From contig NZ_JASISP010000004.1 of the NCBI RefSeq assembly GCF_030063185.1, positions 104,852 through 168,851 of the forward strand: a DNA stretch of 64,000 nucleotides. The letters are read 5' to 3'. The stretch's first letter is position 1. Every line of letters starts with the position of its first letter. The notes beneath the pieces were generated by a model that searched no databases, was not told where the DNA came from, and worked only from the letters and a program-made list of their open reading frames with translations. The position numbers and the translations under genes were made by a program. Below, in pieces: positions 55,209 through 63,814 of this stretch. Source of the DNA: Arthrobacter sp. H35-D1 (GTDB taxonomy: Bacteria > Actinomycetota > Actinomycetes > Actinomycetales > Micrococcaceae).

Positions 55209-56513
55209 ATGCCCAACTATCTGGCCCCGGGAGTTTATGTACAGGAGGTGCCCAGCGGCGCCCGGTCCATTGGCCGCGTAAATACCAGCATTGCCGCGTT
55301 CATTGGGGTGGCGCCCATGGCGTCAGCCCGGCTGGACGAAGCAGTGGTCATCGACAATTACACCCAGTTCGCCGACATGTACGTGGGAGAGTCGACGGCA
55401 GGGACGGCCCTTGCCAACGCCGTTTACGGGTTCTTTGATGAGGGTGGCGGACGGTGTTACGTCGTCAACATCGGCCTGAACGGATCCCTTACGGGCACGT
55501 CTGCCAAGCCGACGGGCCTGAAGCTGCTGGAAGCCATCGATGACATCTCCATGGTGGCTGCCCCAGGCTATGCGGATCCAGCGGCCTATGCCGCGTTGAT
55601 TGGCCACTGTGAACATCCGCTCCGACAGGACCGCATGGCGATTTTGGACACCGTGGAAGTGGTTGATGACGTCTCTGCACTGACCCGGGTCGGAACTGTG
55701 GGGGACTCCGATTCCGCACCCGGCGGTGACAGCTCCGCGAGCACCGGGTCGGGGCACGATACGGCGCCGGACGGCGGCGATGCGGACTCCGGGTCCAGCC
55801 CGCCCACCCCACCTGCGAAAAAAGTTCCTGCTGCGGAATTGGCGCTCGGTGCGCCGCAGTCACCCGGAGGCTACGCAGCACTGTATTACCCCTGGATTCG
55901 GGTAAAGGACGTGGTGACAGGCAATCTCGTCAACCAGCCGCCATCTGGACATGTCGCGGGCGTCTGGGCGCGGGTGGACAACAGCAGAGGTGTCCACAAG
56001 GCCCCGGCCAATGAGCCAATCCGGAACGCGCTTGGCTTGGTACGTCGCATTAGCAGGGGCGAGCAGGAGGTGCTGAACCCTGCCGGGGTCAACTGCATTC
56101 GGTATTTCCCCACGGAGGGAACACTGGTGTGGGGTACCCGCACGCGCGCCGCAGAGGCCAGTCCGTACCGGTATATTCCCGTGCGTCGGCTGACAAACAT
56201 GATCAAGGAGTCAATTGCCGATGGCACCCGGTGGTGTCTCTTTGAACCGAACGGCTTCGAATTGTGGCGCTCAATTCATCGGGAGATCAGCGCATTTCTT
56301 ACAGGTGTGTGGCGTGACGGGGGATTGCTGGGGCGCACCCCACAGGAAGCCTTCTTCGTCCAGTGCGACGCGACCACCAATCCACCGGATGTTCGGGATG
56401 CCGGTCAGGTCATCGCCATCGTTGGCATCGCGCCCGTGAAGCCCGCTGAGTTCGTCATTTTCAAGGTGATGCAGTCGGCGGACATCACCGAGATCCAGAA
56501 TGTAGGAGCTTAG
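55209..56513 (+). CDS. Contractile tail sheath protein
   Basis: 434-residue sheath subunit. The N-terminus APGVYVQEVPSGARSIGRVNTSIAAFIGVA is the sheath signature and the C-terminal block (RIRSIFREISAFL-like: SIHREISAFLTGVWRDGGLLG, then AFFVQCDATTNPP) forms the interlocking arm. Residues about 161-207 are a Ser/Gly/Asp/Pro insert in the exposed domain. AAAGGA precedes the ATG. Only one sheath gene is present, where PVC/Afp have several. The tube gene follows one base after the stop. Confidence 0.93.
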   Translation: MPNYLAPGVYVQEVPSGARSIGRVNTSIAAFIGVAPMASARLDEAVVIDNYTQFADMYVGESTAGTALANAVYGFFDEGGGRCYVVNIGLNGSLTGTSAKPTGLKLLEAIDDISMVAAPGYADPAAYAALIGHCEHPLRQDRMAILDTVEVVDDVSALTRVGTVGDSDSAPGGDSSASTGSGHDTAPDGGDADSGSSPPTPPAKKVPAAELALGAPQSPGGYAALYYPWIRVKDVVTGNLVNQPPSGHVAGVWARVDNSRGVHKAPANEPIRNALGLVRRISRGEQEVLNPAGVNCIRYFPTEGTLVWGTRTRAAEASPYRYIPVRRLTNMIKESIADGTRWCLFEPNGFELWRSIHREISAFLTGVWRDGGLLGRTPQEAFFVQCDATTNPPDVRDAGQVIAIVGIAPVKPAEFVIFKVMQSADITEIQNVGA

Positions 56514-56514
56514 G

Positions 56515-57000
56515 ATGAGTGAACAACCAGCGTCCGTGCCCGCTGCTCAGCCGGGAAATATTGTGGACCCATACCGCCAATACAACTTCAAACTGGTCAT
56601 TCAAGGCGTGGTCCAGGGACATTTCACCCGGATTGACCCGTTTGAAATCATTGTCCATCACCTGGACCACCGTGAGGGAACCGATCACGCCACCACCACG
56701 ACCCTGATGGGCAGGGTCGAATATCCGCCCGTGACACTCCGCTATGGTCTGACAGAGTCGAGAGAAATGTGGCGGTGGCTCTTCAATGCCGTGTCCGGCG
56801 TGTCGGACCGCCGCAACGTCTCGATCGTGCTGCTCAACGAGTCGGGAACTGACGAGGTTCGGCGCTGGAACCTCATCCGGGCCTGGCCTTGCCGTTGGCG
56901 CAGCCCGTCCTTCAAGGCGTTGGGAAACGGCTTGGCCATCGAACACATGACACTTGCCTATGACCGGCTGGAGCTCGACGATGCTGGCGCGGCTGGGTAA
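56515..57000 (+). CDS. Contractile tail tube protein
   Basis: 161-residue inner tube subunit of the T4 gp19/Pvc1 family. Conserved segments are DPYRQYNFKLVI, ESREMWRWLFNAVSG, RRNVSIVLLNESG and the near-C-terminal RRWNLIRAWPCRW with GLAIEHMTLAYDRLEL. A Pro/Ala/Gln-rich N-terminal tail of about 16 residues precedes the fold. It starts one base after the sheath gene and overlaps the next gene by 20 bases. Confidence 0.92.
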   Translation: MSEQPASVPAAQPGNIVDPYRQYNFKLVIQGVVQGHFTRIDPFEIIVHHLDHREGTDHATTTTLMGRVEYPPVTLRYGLTESREMWRWLFNAVSGVSDRRNVSIVLLNESGTDEVRRWNLIRAWPCRWRSPSFKALGNGLAIEHMTLAYDRLELDDAGAAG

Positions 57001-58198
57001 GAGGGTGGGGGCCTTGCTCCGGAAGGCCGCCCAAGCCCTGGAAGGCGAACCGGCCGGGAAGTCCGCAACCACAGCTCAGCGGAATCAAACTCTGGACATG
57101 GATTTGAGCGGCATGGACTTTCACGATGCCCCCGAACACTGGATTCAAATGCTGCGTGACGGTGGCATGGAACCCGCCATGTCCCACGACTCCACCAATG
57201 TTGCGCCATGGTCACCCAGCTGGGGGCCACCGCTGGAAGGGCCTGTTGGTGCAGACATTGGCGCAGACAATCCGTCGCAGCAGGTCGGGGGTTCGGCAGG
57301 TCCCAGCCGTGATGACGTGTCCCGTCCACCCGACCCGGTGTTGGCTCCACCACATGGCAGCGGCGGCGCACGGCGCTGGGCAGACAAGAGTCAAAGCGGC
57401 CGCCTCAACCTGTCTCGTCGAGCGGCCGCACCAGAGGCCGGGGAGACGGGCAAGTTGAAACGGCCCGCTGGACAGACGGATACAGCCTCAGGAAAAGGGC
57501 AAATCGGGAAGACCGCCGCAGACGCCCATGTACATCGTCCACCGGCCGCTGAAACCATCACGGAATCTAGGCATCCTGATGGACACAGCCACAGCGTGGC
57601 CCGTGCGGTTGATCCTGCGCGGTTCGGGCTCCCGGACCACAAAACAGTCACGGCGGCCAGTCCCCCTGCAGTGCAGGAGACACCCGGCAATCCGCCCGCC
57701 GCCCGCCCGCAACTCGGACAACAGCACAAGGCGCAACGCGAATCCGGGACAACGGGGGAACCTTCCGATCTGCGGCAGGGAGCAGCTGAACCAGATGCAA
57801 GATTCCGAAAGGTCCGCAGCCGGAAGCAGAGGCGCCAAAGGATCAGTCGCCCTGGACTGAACCAGCACCGGAGCGAAGCTGGCGCTTCGCCGGGGCAGCG
57901 TGGGGGACAGGGACAGGGCCGTGCAGTGAGGCAGAACGGCCCTGCCGAAACCCGGCCTCAAGAGCACGCAAAAGCGCAGGGCCAGGCCCGCACAAACATT
58001 CAGACTCTCGTCCAAAACCAGCCCCGTGCCACGTCTACCGGACAAAAATCGGATACGGCCAGCCAGTCACCGTGGCCTGAGCTGAACCACGCTTTCCCGG
58101 CACCAATTACCGTGATGGCTCCGCCTGCCGATGCACCCGCCCTTGAACGTTCCCTGGCACGTGCCCATCGGCTGCGCGCCGAGCAGGCTGAGGTGTGA
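56981..58198 (+). CDS. Long disordered protein of the injection system locus
   Basis: 405 residues, unrecognised. The N-terminus is a basic amphipathic helix (MLARLGKRVGALLRKAAQAL) and APEHWIQMLRDGG (about 50-62) is the only other segment that looks ordered. From about 75 to 380 the sequence is Pro/Gln/Gly/Ala/Arg-rich low complexity. The C-terminus ends in a short charged helix (LERSLARAHRLRAEQAEV). ATG 56981 has GGAG at seven bases and lies in the 3' end of the tube gene. Its place between tube and hub suggests a structural linker, tape-like or cargo-adaptor part; unknown. Confidence 0.6.
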   Translation: MLARLGKRVGALLRKAAQALEGEPAGKSATTAQRNQTLDMDLSGMDFHDAPEHWIQMLRDGGMEPAMSHDSTNVAPWSPSWGPPLEGPVGADIGADNPSQQVGGSAGPSRDDVSRPPDPVLAPPHGSGGARRWADKSQSGRLNLSRRAAAPEAGETGKLKRPAGQTDTASGKGQIGKTAADAHVHRPPAAETITESRHPDGHSHSVARAVDPARFGLPDHKTVTAASPPAVQETPGNPPAARPQLGQQHKAQRESGTTGEPSDLRQGAAEPDARFRKVRSRKQRRQRISRPGLNQHRSEAGASPGQRGGQGQGRAVRQNGPAETRPQEHAKAQGQARTNIQTLVQNQPRATSTGQKSDTASQSPWPELNHAFPAPITVMAPPADAPALERSLARAHRLRAEQAEV

Positions 58199-58199
58199 C

Positions 58200-58964
58200 A
58201 TGGAGAGAGTCGCGTTTTTGATCGAGGACACCGGCGAGCACTTTGGGGCCCTGCTTAATCCTGAAACTGTCCTCATGTCGCGAACGGCCGGCGTCGAACC
58301 GCATCGTTCCGGTGGCGGCAGGCTGGCTGGTGCAGCCCTGGCGGACGACCCCCTGCTGTTTACGGGCGGCGGCCACACCGAACTTCGAATGGATCTGGTT
58401 TTTGACGTTGACCTGGCCCCGGCGCATCTGTCCGTTTCTGATGTACGCCAAATGACCAGACACATCTGGAGTTTGGCTGAGAACTCAACCGAAGTTGAGC
58501 AACAGCGCCGACCGCCGTCCGTCCGTTTTGTGTGGGGCCGGGCATGGAATGTGCCGGGAGTTGTCACGGAGGTGGCTGAACGCTTTGACCGTTTCGCCCC
58601 GGACGGGTCACCTTTGCGGTCATGGATGCGTTTGGTTTTTGTCCGCGTCGGCCAAAACCCGGACGAAGAAGGCGGGGAGAATTACGAGTTGGCCCAGCGG
58701 CTGCCCGCTGTGGATCTGACGGCACCCCCCGTGGGTGCATTGGAGGTCATTGGTGATGGCGCCGACGAGGACTTGATGGAGGAAGACGACGGGAACTCCA
58801 TGGTGTCTCTGCCGCACGTTCCCCCCGGAGAGCTGGGAATTCTGTCCTGGCGTGCGTTTGGAACACCGCTGCAGTGGAAACTCCTGCTCGGCTACAACAA
58901 TATCGACAACCCCTTTGGGTTCGCCGGTCCGTTGGCAGTTCCACCTGTTGTGGAGGACAGATGA
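58200..58964 (+). CDS. LysM-like hub/tube-adaptor protein (Pvc7/CIS-tube type)
   Basis: 254 residues. The N-terminal domain, MERVAFLIEDTGEHFGALLN followed by PETVLMSR, matches the CIS tube-adaptor group that joins tube to spike. The C-terminal 45 residues, PGELGILSWRAFGTPLQWKL...NNIDNPFGFAGPLAVPP, have the LysM-type plan with the final VPP. An acidic linker (EVIGDGADEDLMEEDDGN) joins them. ATG 58200 has GAGGTG upstream; the next gene starts in its stop (ATGA). Confidence 0.85.
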   Translation: MERVAFLIEDTGEHFGALLNPETVLMSRTAGVEPHRSGGGRLAGAALADDPLLFTGGGHTELRMDLVFDVDLAPAHLSVSDVRQMTRHIWSLAENSTEVEQQRRPPSVRFVWGRAWNVPGVVTEVAERFDRFAPDGSPLRSWMRLVFVRVGQNPDEEGGENYELAQRLPAVDLTAPPVGALEVIGDGADEDLMEEDDGNSMVSLPHVPPGELGILSWRAFGTPLQWKLLLGYNNIDNPFGFAGPLAVPPVVEDR

Positions 58965-60475
58965 AAGCCATCCAGGGACTGCCGGAACTCGTCGTCACCC
59001 TCGGGCGGCGGCGGCTCTCTGCCGCCGAACTGGCGGGCATGACCCGGATCCAGGTCCGGTCGGCGCTGGCCCAGCCGACGCAGTGTCTGGCCGTTTGGCA
59101 GGTCGGTGATGCCGGCGGTTCCCGCCGAGTTGAGCCGGCTCCGGGGGATTCCTTGAAAGTGGAGCTGGCTGGTCACCGCACCCCATTGTTCGTGGGAGAA
59201 GTGACGGTTGTTGAGCACGGCTACGGCTCCGGCCGGCTTCAGGAAGTCAGAGTTCGGGCCTATGACGCGCTGCACCGCCTGCGTAAACGCCAACATACCC
59301 GGCGGCACGAAGCCGGTAACCTTGCCGAATTGGCTGCGCGCTTGGCGGAGGGCACCGGACTTCGGATAGTGGGGGGTGGGAATCGTATTGGGGCCGTGTA
59401 CCAGTGTGCGCGCTCGGACCTGGATCTGCTGGTTGAGGCCAGCGCACGGCTCGGACTCTATCCAGTTGTTGATGAATCCACGCTGCGTCTGGTGGGCCTG
59501 GGCGGGGACGGGGAACCGATTGAGCTGGCATTGGGTTCCACTCTGCATTCGGCGGAGCTGGAAGTGAGCCAAGAACCGTCCTTCCGCAGTGCGGCCGTCA
59601 ATGCCTGGAATCCGGACGGGGCGGGCACTGTCAGCGGCAGCGCCCGCAGCGAACGGGCACGTCCTTCTGTTCGCGCCGATCCGGCACCTCAGGGAGTAGG
59701 CGGAGGCGGGCTGCTGCAACGGTCCAATGAAACGTTCGACGACGGGAGTATTGCCGCGGAGCTGGCCCAGGCAGATCTCGACGTACGTTTGGCTGCCGAA
59801 GTTGGGGGCGTGCTTGTTGCCGCGGGCAATCCGGCCATGCAGGCCGGACGGCGAGTGCAGATCAGCGGGGTGGCGAGGGACTTTGAAGGCACCTACCCCA
59901 TATGCAGCGCGCTGCACACTCTCAGCGGCGACGGGTATGAAACCACCCTGTCAACCCTCCCACCACCGCCACCGCGTACCCGGGCAGCGGATGTGACGAC
60001 GCTCGGCGTGATCACCGATGTTGAAGATCCGCAACAACGCGGACGGGTGCTGGTCCGTCTTCCGGCCTATCCGGACTTGCTGACGCAGTGGGCTCCCGTT
60101 CTGGTGATGGGTGCCGGCGCCAACAAGGGCGCGGTGATACTGCCTGACACCGGGGATACCGTGCTGGTGCTGCTGGTCGCGGGAAGTCCGGAAGACGCCG
60201 TCGTACTCGGAGGGCTCTTTGGCGAAAACCAGCCCCCGGACGCCAGCGTCCCCGGTGAGCGGGGCAGCCGTTACACGGTCCGGACCGCCGACGGCCAGGA
60301 ATTGGTCCTGAACGGGGCGGCTCATGGTGTGCGGTTGAGCGACGGGCGCGGATCGCTGGTGGAGATGGGTCCGGATCTGCTGCGAATCACCGCGGCCACC
60401 GATCTGGTGCTGGAGGCGCCCGGCCATGCCATCCGCATTCGGGCCCGAGCGGTGGATTTTGAGGAGGCGACATGA
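58961..60475 (+). CDS. VgrG-like spike protein (Pvc8 type)
   Basis: 504-residue central spike. The first 330 residues resemble the gp27/phage D-type hub, then an OB-fold begins at GVITDVEDPQQRGRVLVRLP and ends near VVLGGLFGENQPPD, which is the gp5/VgrG-type pattern. The C-terminal 70 residues (RYTVRTADGQELVLNGA...VLEAPGHAIRI) are short strands that would form the trimeric needle. TGGAGG precedes the ATG. It overlaps its neighbours by four bases each. Confidence 0.9.
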   Translation: MKAIQGLPELVVTLGRRRLSAAELAGMTRIQVRSALAQPTQCLAVWQVGDAGGSRRVEPAPGDSLKVELAGHRTPLFVGEVTVVEHGYGSGRLQEVRVRAYDALHRLRKRQHTRRHEAGNLAELAARLAEGTGLRIVGGGNRIGAVYQCARSDLDLLVEASARLGLYPVVDESTLRLVGLGGDGEPIELALGSTLHSAELEVSQEPSFRSAAVNAWNPDGAGTVSGSARSERARPSVRADPAPQGVGGGGLLQRSNETFDDGSIAAELAQADLDVRLAAEVGGVLVAAGNPAMQAGRRVQISGVARDFEGTYPICSALHTLSGDGYETTLSTLPPPPPRTRAADVTTLGVITDVEDPQQRGRVLVRLPAYPDLLTQWAPVLVMGAGANKGAVILPDTGDTVLVLLVAGSPEDAVVLGGLFGENQPPDASVPGERGSRYTVRTADGQELVLNGAAHGVRLSDGRGSLVEMGPDLLRITAATDLVLEAPGHAIRIRARAVDFEEAT

Positions 60476-60810
60476 AAATTCTGGTTGCGCGTGGCATCCT
60501 CCGTTGTGGACACGATGGCAGTGTTGTCAACGTTCCGTCCCAAACGTGGGTGCGGATCAATTCCTCGCCTGTGCTTGTTGAAGCTGATCCGCAAGGACGG
60601 GGCATACGAATGTGTCCCAACATGGGTGTCAACATCAAACCGTGCACCTTGACGCTGGCCGTGCACCATGGCTATTCGGGGTTCATCCGGATCGGCCGGC
60701 AGGCAATTTGTCTTGACTCTGTCGAAGGCTTCACCGATGGGACGCCGCCAGGCTCTGTGATGTACACAGTCCGCGCTCCGGGGCAGCTGTTCGTGGAGGC
60801 GGCACGATGA
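60472..60810 (+). CDS. PAAR-like spike tip protein
   Basis: 112-residue small tip protein. CPNMGVNIKPCTLTLAVHHG and GQAICLD-type Cys placement (Cys12, Cys48, Cys58, Cys80) plus His14, His65 and His66 could bind a metal at the tip apex, as PAAR proteins do. The canonical PAAR triplet is not evident, so the fold is inferred from size, Cys pattern and position after the spike gene. In tail locus order it sits where the tip gene normally is. Confidence 0.65.
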   Translation: MKILVARGILRCGHDGSVVNVPSQTWVRINSSPVLVEADPQGRGIRMCPNMGVNIKPCTLTLAVHHGYSGFIRIGRQAICLDSVEGFTDGTPPGSVMYTVRAPGQLFVEAAR

Positions 60811-61241
60811 ATCAGCCCCGCTACCGTTCACTGATGCTGGTTCATCCGGACTTTGATGCCGCACAGGGCCCTGCCGGGTTGCGCGTTGGTGCCGGCGGCA
60901 GGCTGGCCACTGTTCACGATGCTGTTTCGGTGCGGCAGGCGGTGCTGCTGCTGCTGAGTACGCGGCCAGGGGAACGCATCAACCGGCCTGACTATGGCTG
61001 CTACCTGTTTCGGCTGGCGTTCGCGCCGAACGATGACACCACGGCGGGCCTGGCCATCCACTATGTCGCCCGTGCCCTTGAACGGTGGGAGAAGCGGATA
61101 ATCGTGCTTTCACTTGACGCAGCTGGGACTCCCGACGATCCGTCTCTGCTGGAAGTGCGGTTGCGCTATCGGGTCAGGGCCTCTGCGCATGAAGACGACA
61201 TCGCCATTGTGGTCCCCGTTGAGACAAGAGGTGCAGGATGA
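60807..61241 (+). CDS. Gp25-like baseplate wedge protein
   Basis: 144-residue member of the GPW/gp25 family, part of the baseplate that starts sheath contraction. The motif SVRQAVLLLLSTRPGERINRPDYGC is the family hallmark, with the helix LAIHYVARALERWEKRI and strands EVRLRYRVRAS after it. Overlaps the tip gene by four bases and the baseplate-J gene by four. Confidence 0.92.
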   Translation: MNQPRYRSLMLVHPDFDAAQGPAGLRVGAGGRLATVHDAVSVRQAVLLLLSTRPGERINRPDYGCYLFRLAFAPNDDTTAGLAIHYVARALERWEKRIIVLSLDAAGTPDDPSLLEVRLRYRVRASAHEDDIAIVVPVETRGAG

Positions 61242-63814
61242 GCATCCCCATCCCCAATCTGGACGACCGCTCCTTTGCCGACCTGGTGGAAAGTGCGCGC
61301 GAACGGATCCGGCAGATTGACCCGGACTGGACCGACCTGTCAGTGCATGATCCAGGCATGGTCCTCATTGAAGCGTTTGCGCATCTCACCGACATGCTCA
61401 TGTACAGGCTCAACAGGGTGCCGGAGAAACTCTATGCGGTCTACCTGAACCTGCTGGGAACAGCACTTCGGCCACCCAGTGCTGCCGAAACGATCCTTGA
61501 ATTTACCCGTGTCGCCGCCGGCGGCAACGAGATGCTCATTCCACGCGGCACCCAGGTGGGTGGTGCGCCCGGTCTCCCAGGCACGCCGCAACCATTGTTT
61601 GTCACGACGGCCGACGGGGTGCTGCCGGCCAACGCCGCGGGTGTCAAAATCCACGCGGTGGATGCGACTTTTTACGATGCCGTTCTCATCGGAACCGGGA
61701 CGGGCCGTCCCGGACAGACGTTCACCCTGCCCAACTCACCAGCAGTTTCGGGCCCGGGCATGGCCATCGCAGTGGAAGTGTCCGATGGTTCTGAACTTGT
61801 CAGCGGGGAGGCGGTTCTGGTGGATGGTGCGGCTTACAGATATTGCCGCGAGGTGGAGGCTTTCGCCGATGCGCGACCGGGTGAGACGGCAGTCCGCGTT
61901 GACCGGTCATCGGGCACCATCTCGTTCGCTTGGTGGAACGGGACTGACCATGACCGCCCAGGTGTGCCGGCCCCCGGTGCCCAGATACGGGCGTGGTACC
62001 GCTGTGGGGGCGGCGAACGGGGCAATGTTGCCGCTGGAAATTTGTCAGTCCTGCGCACACAAATCTCCGGTTTGCGGGTCAGCAACCCGGAGCCTGCCAC
62101 GGGGGGCCGTGAGGCGGAGCCATTGCAGGACGCCCTGCGCCGGGCGCCACAGGACTTCCAGGCCCGTGACCGGGCCGTCACGGCGCGGGACTATGAAGCG
62201 CTCGCGGTTCGCAATGGGGCAGTGGCCAGAAGCCGGGCCTTTACGCGGAAGGACGCGTGGGAGTTCGCCAACCCGGGGGAAGTCGAGGTGGTCCTGGTGC
62301 CCCAGATCCCGGACGTGTCCAGGCCGGATGGACGCGTCGATGCCGAGTCCCTGGCCGCGCATGAACGGGAGGACGTGCGTCTGGAGGTGGAGCGGTATCT
62401 GCAGGAGCGGGCGACGATCGGGGCCCAGCCTGTTGTCCGGTGGGGGCTGTACAAACAGGTGCTGGTTCAGGCGATTGTCGTGGTGCGCCCGGAAGAGGAC
62501 CCGGAGGCCGTCAGAACCCGCATATCCCGACGTTTGGCGCAGTCCATCAATCCATTGCCGACGGGCCTGCCAGGCTACGGCTCCGGTTTCGGGAAGGCGC
62601 TGAGGGTGTCAAATCTCTTCCGTATCATGGAGGAAGCCGAACCGGGCGTGAAATACGTTGAGTCTGTGCGGCTTCGACTGGACAAGGCTCCCGACTCCGA
62701 CGCCGCCGCACTTGTCCAGGCCCAGGGGCAGCCCAGGACATGGTTTGTGGCGCAGAATGGCATCCTCTTCCGGACCACCAATTCGGCAGCCGGGTGGGAA
62801 GCCTGCGGTGAGTTTCCGAGGGAGGTGATCCGTGCGGTTGCACCGTTCCCCACGTTCGGTCCCGGCGGTTCCGGGGGAAACGCGCATCCTGGAAAAGTTG
62901 CTGTGGCCACCAGCTCGGGCCAGGGCTCCCGGGTGTACATCAGTGATGATCTGGGCGAGAGTTGGCGCCGTGCCGCCGAACTGGGGTTTCCGCTGTCGGA
63001 TCTGGCCTGGGTGGACCGGAACGGACATGCGGAGCTGCTTGTGGTGGGTCAGAACGGACTGTACGAGCTTGGCGAGGAAGGCACGGTGCCCGTGCAAAAC
63101 CTTGTGGATCCGGCTAAACCCGACCGTGGCTTCTACACCGTGGACTCCTTTGTTGATGTGCGCGGGAGAACCGGCGTCGTTGTCGCGGCTGAGGCGTCCG
63201 CGGGCATTTGGCTCTCTCCGGACGCAGGCGCTCCCGAAAGCTTTTACCAAATCAGGGATGCAGGGGAAGACGTGCGCTGCATGTCCGTGCAATATGAGGG
63301 CCCAACGACGTTCCTGTGGATGGGACGGTCCGTGGCCGAGGGCGATGGAACGGGGTGTGCACGGCTAAAAATCGATGAACTCGGGCGTACGAATTTTGAT
63401 ACCACGCTCCGGAACTCCTGGGAACAGTTGAGCCGGGGTTGGGGCGGGGGAAGCTGTTGGGGCATGAACATAGTTGGTGATTCAGCCTATGCTGCAACGC
63501 AGAGCGGAGGCGTACTGCGCCTGAGGCTCGGCGGCGGCCAGCCTTCATGGGAACAGTGCGATGTAAACTGCGGCCTTCCGCTGCGTGACCGGGCCCGGTT
63601 TGAACCCGTCAGATCAGTTTCCGGGGCCATCCGGGATGATGGTGCCCCGCTGGTCATCGCCGCGGGCCCCCGTGGGGTGTACTTGTGTGGCGATGCGGCA
63701 CCCGATTGGGAAAATTGCGGTTCCCGCGTGGTCTCTGACGTTGTGACAATTCCAGAAACCTGGCTGTTTTGTTCAGGAGATCACCGGGTGGAGGTGATGC
63801 GGGAGCATGGCTAG
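61238..63814 (+). CDS. Baseplate-J-type protein fused to a probable beta-propeller
   Basis: 858 residues. The N-terminal 480 residues are a baseplate wedge of Pvc11/Afp11 type: DPDWTDLSVHDPGMVLIEAFAHLTDML, RGNVAAGNLS and VTARDYEALA are family marks. Residues about 490-858 are a different domain with Asp-box-like repeats (YISDDLGESWRR at 567-578, FRTTNSAAGW at 511-520) and repeated Gly/Trp strands, resembling BNR or sialidase-type beta-propellers. Such a fusion is not part of the classic PVC/Afp subunit. It overlaps the next gene by eight bases. Confidence 0.85.
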   Translation: MSIPIPNLDDRSFADLVESARERIRQIDPDWTDLSVHDPGMVLIEAFAHLTDMLMYRLNRVPEKLYAVYLNLLGTALRPPSAAETILEFTRVAAGGNEMLIPRGTQVGGAPGLPGTPQPLFVTTADGVLPANAAGVKIHAVDATFYDAVLIGTGTGRPGQTFTLPNSPAVSGPGMAIAVEVSDGSELVSGEAVLVDGAAYRYCREVEAFADARPGETAVRVDRSSGTISFAWWNGTDHDRPGVPAPGAQIRAWYRCGGGERGNVAAGNLSVLRTQISGLRVSNPEPATGGREAEPLQDALRRAPQDFQARDRAVTARDYEALAVRNGAVARSRAFTRKDAWEFANPGEVEVVLVPQIPDVSRPDGRVDAESLAAHEREDVRLEVERYLQERATIGAQPVVRWGLYKQVLVQAIVVVRPEEDPEAVRTRISRRLAQSINPLPTGLPGYGSGFGKALRVSNLFRIMEEAEPGVKYVESVRLRLDKAPDSDAAALVQAQGQPRTWFVAQNGILFRTTNSAAGWEACGEFPREVIRAVAPFPTFGPGGSGGNAHPGKVAVATSSGQGSRVYISDDLGESWRRAAELGFPLSDLAWVDRNGHAELLVVGQNGLYELGEEGTVPVQNLVDPAKPDRGFYTVDSFVDVRGRTGVVVAAEASAGIWLSPDAGAPESFYQIRDAGEDVRCMSVQYEGPTTFLWMGRSVAEGDGTGCARLKIDELGRTNFDTTLRNSWEQLSRGWGGGSCWGMNIVGDSAYAATQSGGVLRLRLGGGQPSWEQCDVNCGLPLRDRARFEPVRSVSGAIRDDGAPLVIAAGPRGVYLCGDAAPDWENCGSRVVSDVVTIPETWLFCSGDHRVEVMREHG

